Source of the DNA: Sphingopyxis sp. LK2115
GTDB lineage: Bacteria > Pseudomonadota > Alphaproteobacteria > Sphingomonadales > Sphingomonadaceae
Reading direction: 5' to 3'
Length of the DNA stretch: 64,000 nucleotides
NCBI RefSeq assembly: GCF_014595975.1
Contig: NZ_JABWGQ010000015.1
Span: 1-64,000 of the forward strand
Both the position numbers and the translations under genes were made by a program. The notes beneath the pieces were generated by a model, which did not search any database, was not told the origin of the DNA, and saw only the letters and a program-made list of their open reading frames with translations. Positions within the stretch are counted from its first letter, which is position 1; each line of letters starts with the position of its first letter. Shown here piece after piece: positions 61,652-64,000 of the stretch.

Positions 61652-62911
61652 TCAGTCGACCGCCCTGACGATCAAACTTGCGTTGGTGCCGCCGAAACCG
61701 AAGCTGTTGTTGAGCGCGGCGCGCACCTTGCGCTTCTTGGCGACCTTGGGAACCAGGTCGGCGCCCTCGGTGCCTTCGTCGGGATTGTCGAGGTTGAGCG
61801 TGGGCGGGACGATCTGGTCGCGGATCGCGAGGATGCAGAAGATCGTCTCGACCGCCCCGGCGCCGCCGAGCAGGTGGCCGATCGCCGACTTGGTCGAGCT
61901 CATCGACACATTGGCCATCGCGTCGCCGAACAGCCGCTTCACCGCGCCCAGCTCGATCGTGTCGGCCATCGTCGAAGTGCCGTGGGCGTTGATATAGTCG
62001 ATGTCGGCGGGCGTCATGCCCGCCTTTTTCAGCGCCGCGCTCATCGAGCGGAAGGCGCCGTCCATTTCCGGGTCCGGGGCGGTGACGTGATAGGCGTCGC
62101 CCGACAGACCGTAACCGACGACTTCGGCATAGATTTTCGCGCCGCGCGCCTTGGCGTGCTCATATTCCTCGAGCACGACGACGCCCGCGCCCTCGCCCAT
62201 CACAAAACCGTCGCGGTCCTTGTCATAGGGGCGGCTCGCCTGTTCGGGACGATCATTATAGCTCATGTTGAGCGCGCGCGCCTGCGCGAAGCCGGCGATG
62301 CCGATCGGGCAGATCGTCGACTCGGCACCGCCCGCGAGCATGATGTCGGCATCGTCGTCACGGATCATCCGCGCCGCGTCGCCGATCGAATGCGCGCCGG
62401 TCGAACAGGCGGTAACGACCGCGTGGTTGGGGCCTTTCAGGCCATATTTGATGCTGACCTGCCCCGAAATGAGATTGATGAGGCGGCCGTGGACGAAATG
62501 CGGCGACACGCGGCCCGGCCCCTTTTCGGCGAGCAAAAGGCTTTCGCTTTCGATCCCCGGCAGGCCGCCGATGCCCGACCCGATCGAACAGCCCGCGCGG
62601 AGCTTCTGTTCCTCGGTCAGGTCGGTGAGCCCCGCATCCTCGAGCGCCTGGCCCGCGGCGTCGATGCCATAGATGATGAAGGGATCGACCTGGCGCTGCA
62701 CCTTGTGATCGACGCGCTTGCCGGGATCAAAGCCATATTCGTGGTCGGCGGGCTTCACTTCGCACGCGATCGTGCATTTCTGGTCCGAAGCGTCGAACTT
62801 CGTAATCGGGCCCGCGCCCGATTTGCCCGCGATCAGATTTTTCCAGCTGGTTTCAACGTCGCCGCCCAGCGGCGTCACCAAACCCAAACCCGTCACCACA
62901 ACCCGGCGCAT
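61652..62911 (-). CDS. fabF: Beta-ketoacyl-ACP synthase II
   Basis: 419 aa condensing enzyme of fatty acid elongation. Catalytic Cys169 is in VTACSTGAHSIGDA, His310 in NAHGTST and His346 with Lys341 in STKSAIGHLLGGAG. NNSFGFGGTNASLIVR is the C-terminal loop. The start 62911 follows AAAGGA; ATG 62917 is six bases upstream. acpP lies 309 bp upstream on the same strand, but a T-run terminator lies between, so fabF probably has its own promoter or depends on read-through. Confidence 0.97.
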   Translation of the reverse strand: MRRVVVTGLGLVTPLGGDVETSWKNLIAGKSGAGPITKFDASDQKCTIACEVKPADHEYGFDPGKRVDHKVQRQVDPFIIYGIDAAGQALEDAGLTDLTEEQKLRAGCSIGSGIGGLPGIESESLLLAEKGPGRVSPHFVHGRLINLISGQVSIKYGLKGPNHAVVTACSTGAHSIGDAARMIRDDDADIMLAGGAESTICPIGIAGFAQARALNMSYNDRPEQASRPYDKDRDGFVMGEGAGVVVLEEYEHAKARGAKIYAEVVGYGLSGDAYHVTAPDPEMDGAFRSMSAALKKAGMTPADIDYINAHGTSTMADTIELGAVKRLFGDAMANVSMSSTKSAIGHLLGGAGAVETIFCILAIRDQIVPPTLNLDNPDEGTEGADLVPKVAKKRKVRAALNNSFGFGGTNASLIVRAVD

Positions 62912-63129
62912 AGTCATTCCTTTCGTCGGCCCTGTTCCCGCAGGATGCCGCTTCATATGATTTGCATCGTCAACCCGGCGGAGGCCGGGGTCTCGCCCTC
63001 GCGACCTGTGATCGCCGAACCGGCGAGATCCCGGCTTTCGGCCTTTCGGCTGAAGTTTACCCCCATCGCCTGCCAGGACAGTCGAAGGGGCGGGATGACG
63101 GATGTAGCGCTGTGCCAGGCTACATCCAT

Positions 63130-63177
63130 AAAAAAAGCTTCCCGGCCATCGCGCACAAGCGCTCGGGACCGGGAAGC
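63130..63177 (-). terminator. Rho-independent terminator of acpP
   Basis: On the minus strand GCTTCCCGG (63169-63177) pairs with CCGGGAAGC (63137-63145), then seven T residues (63130-63136). The loop can form an inner GCGC hairpin. This is the clearest terminator in the window. Confidence 0.85.
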
Positions 63178-63220
63178 CGGAAACGCGTGGACGGCTCCGG
63201 CATGGCCGGACCGCAGAGCC

Positions 63221-63457
63221 TTAGCCCTTGTTCGCTTCGATATAGTCGATCGCATCCTTGACGGTGGCGATCTTTTCCGCCGCATCGTCAGGGATTTCGA
63301 CCCCGAATTCTTCCTCGAACGCCATTACCAGTTCGACGATGTCGAGGCTGTCGGCGCCCAGATCGTCGATGAAGCTCGCTTCTTCGGTGACCTTGTCGGC
63401 TTCGACGCCCAGATGTTCGACGACGATCTTTTTAACCTTTTCGGCCGAATCGCTCAT
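63221..63457 (-). CDS. acpP: Acyl carrier protein
   Basis: 78 aa, acidic. Ser37 in [19 protein letters not shown] is the 4'-phosphopantetheine site; DLGADSLD is the universal motif. [23 protein letters not shown] is the usual start. It carries growing acyl chains for FabF and the other Fab enzymes. A strong terminator follows 44 bp after the stop. Confidence 0.98.
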   Translation of the reverse strand: MSDSAEKVKKIVVEHLGVEADKVTEEASFIDDLGADSLDIVELVMAFEEEFGVEIPDDAAEKIATVKDAIDYIEANKG

Positions 63458-63690
63458 GCACAGTTCCTTTTTCTGACCTGTTCGTGAATGTTGGAGATTG
63501 CCCTAGTGTCCGTCGGCGGGGCTGGCAAGAGGGCTGGCGCGGGCCACCCGTCGATGCGGCCTGTCGCCCCTGTCGCATTGCCCGAAACGCGGGCGCGCCC
63601 CTTTCCGCCCCTTTGGCGCCCGCCGTCGAAATAGGCACCGCGATCCCGGCGCGCAAGACCGCACGCCGCGAATAATCGGCGCGCGGAGGG

Positions 63691-64000
63691 TCAGCCCGCC
63701 GGGGGGCCGACGACGCCGGATTCGCGCAGAGCCGCCGACGCCCGCACGATCACCGCCGGGGTGATCATGAAGCGGCCGAGCACCTGTTCGGGCGACGCAT
63801 CGGCGGGCTGGCGCGTATAATCGAGCAGGCGTCGCCACAGAGCGCGCGCCGCCTCCAGCTCGCCCTGCCGCGCCAGCACGACCGCGCGCACCATCAGATA
63901 TTGCGGTTCCAGATTGGTCGGCGACGGCATCCGGTCGAGGATCGCCTGCGCCTCCGCCTGTTCGCCGCGCTGCGACAGGATGAAGGCCAACGCGACTGCG
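63691..64000 (-). CDS. TPR-containing protein, 3' part only
   Basis: At least 103 aa, open to the window edge. AFILSQRGEQAEAQAILDRMPSPTNLEPQYLMVRAVVLARQGELEAARALWRRLL is two tetratricopeptide-like helical repeats; the tail (VLGRFMITPAVIVRASAALRESGVVGPPAG) is non-repetitive. The N-terminus is missing, so no function can be given. Confidence 0.7.
   Translation of the reverse strand, partial: AVALAFILSQRGEQAEAQAILDRMPSPTNLEPQYLMVRAVVLARQGELEAARALWRRLLDYTRQPADASPEQVLGRFMITPAVIVRASAALRESGVVGPPAG

Overview
This is a high-GC window of ordinary bacterial chromosome. It points to an alphaproteobacterium of the order Sphingomonadales, most likely Sphingopyxis or a close relative (the genus is inference). 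The evidence is a PhyR/NepR/EcfG general stress response locus with EcfG-type promoters, a lgt-midA-pgeF gene chain, a cluster of GANTC (CcrM-type) sites, an S46 dipeptidyl peptidase, and short dyad repeats of the kinds common between sphingomonad genes. No phage, transposase, CRISPR array, rRNA or tRNA was seen. Genes are densely packed, often with ATGA, GTGA or TGATG overlaps.

Region 1 (1-15.2 kb): clpS; an HxlR regulator facing an SDR and a 2-hydroxychromene-2-carboxylate isomerase-like gene; murA; a threonine aldolase-exporter pair; argG; an S46 peptidase; a DUF1801 protein; a cyclopropane-synthase-like methyltransferase; a molybdopterin oxidoreductase with its cytochrome b; and an acyl-CoA synthetase. 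Region 2 (15.3-27.3 kb): lgt-midA-GNAT-pgeF, an SLC13 transporter, a Cys/Met-metabolism PLP enzyme, a HAD phosphatase, an Mla-type lipid transport operon (STAS-MlaE, MlaF, MlaD, auxiliary lipoprotein), a Tat-exported hydrolase and a Gdx-type SMR exporter with a structured leader. Region 3 (27.4-38.9 kb): pepN, an epimerase-like gene, DUF445, an RND efflux pair, two tandem GlsB-family stress membrane proteins, and about 950 bp of non-coding DNA carrying a DnaA box and clustered GANTC sites.

Region 4 (38.9-54.7 kb): nadA, a GGDEF-EAL-PilZ protein, a fatty acid desaturase, an enoyl-CoA hydratase/SDR pair, the dmeR-dmeF Ni/Co resistance unit, a GMC oxidoreductase, sdaA, sodB, and the DNA ligase with its associated exonuclease. 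Region 5 (54.7-59.4 kb): the general stress response locus, with an HWE/HisKA_2 sensor kinase, phyR, two EcfG sigma genes, a BLUF photoreceptor gene and nepR. Region 6 (59.6-64 kb): a sugar-dehydrogenase-like lipoprotein, a lipase-like hydrolase, fabF, acpP, and the 3' end of a TPR gene that leaves the window.

The least ordinary signals are: (i) ecfG1, whose conserved N-terminus lies upstream of its first ATG with no ATG, GTG or TTG start; it probably initiates at AUC and may be cotranscribed with the BLUF gene; (ii) exact EcfG promoter spacing before nepR-ecfG2, giving an almost leaderless mRNA; (iii) an SD-sequestering hairpin before gdx; (iv) a G6 operator that is also the ribosome binding site of dmeR; (v) a shared dyad (core TCAAACGA) before two unlinked catabolic genes; (vi) an RND pump with two extra membrane helices; and (vii) repeats that supply stop codons to two genes. 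None of these amounts to a clearly new multi-gene system.
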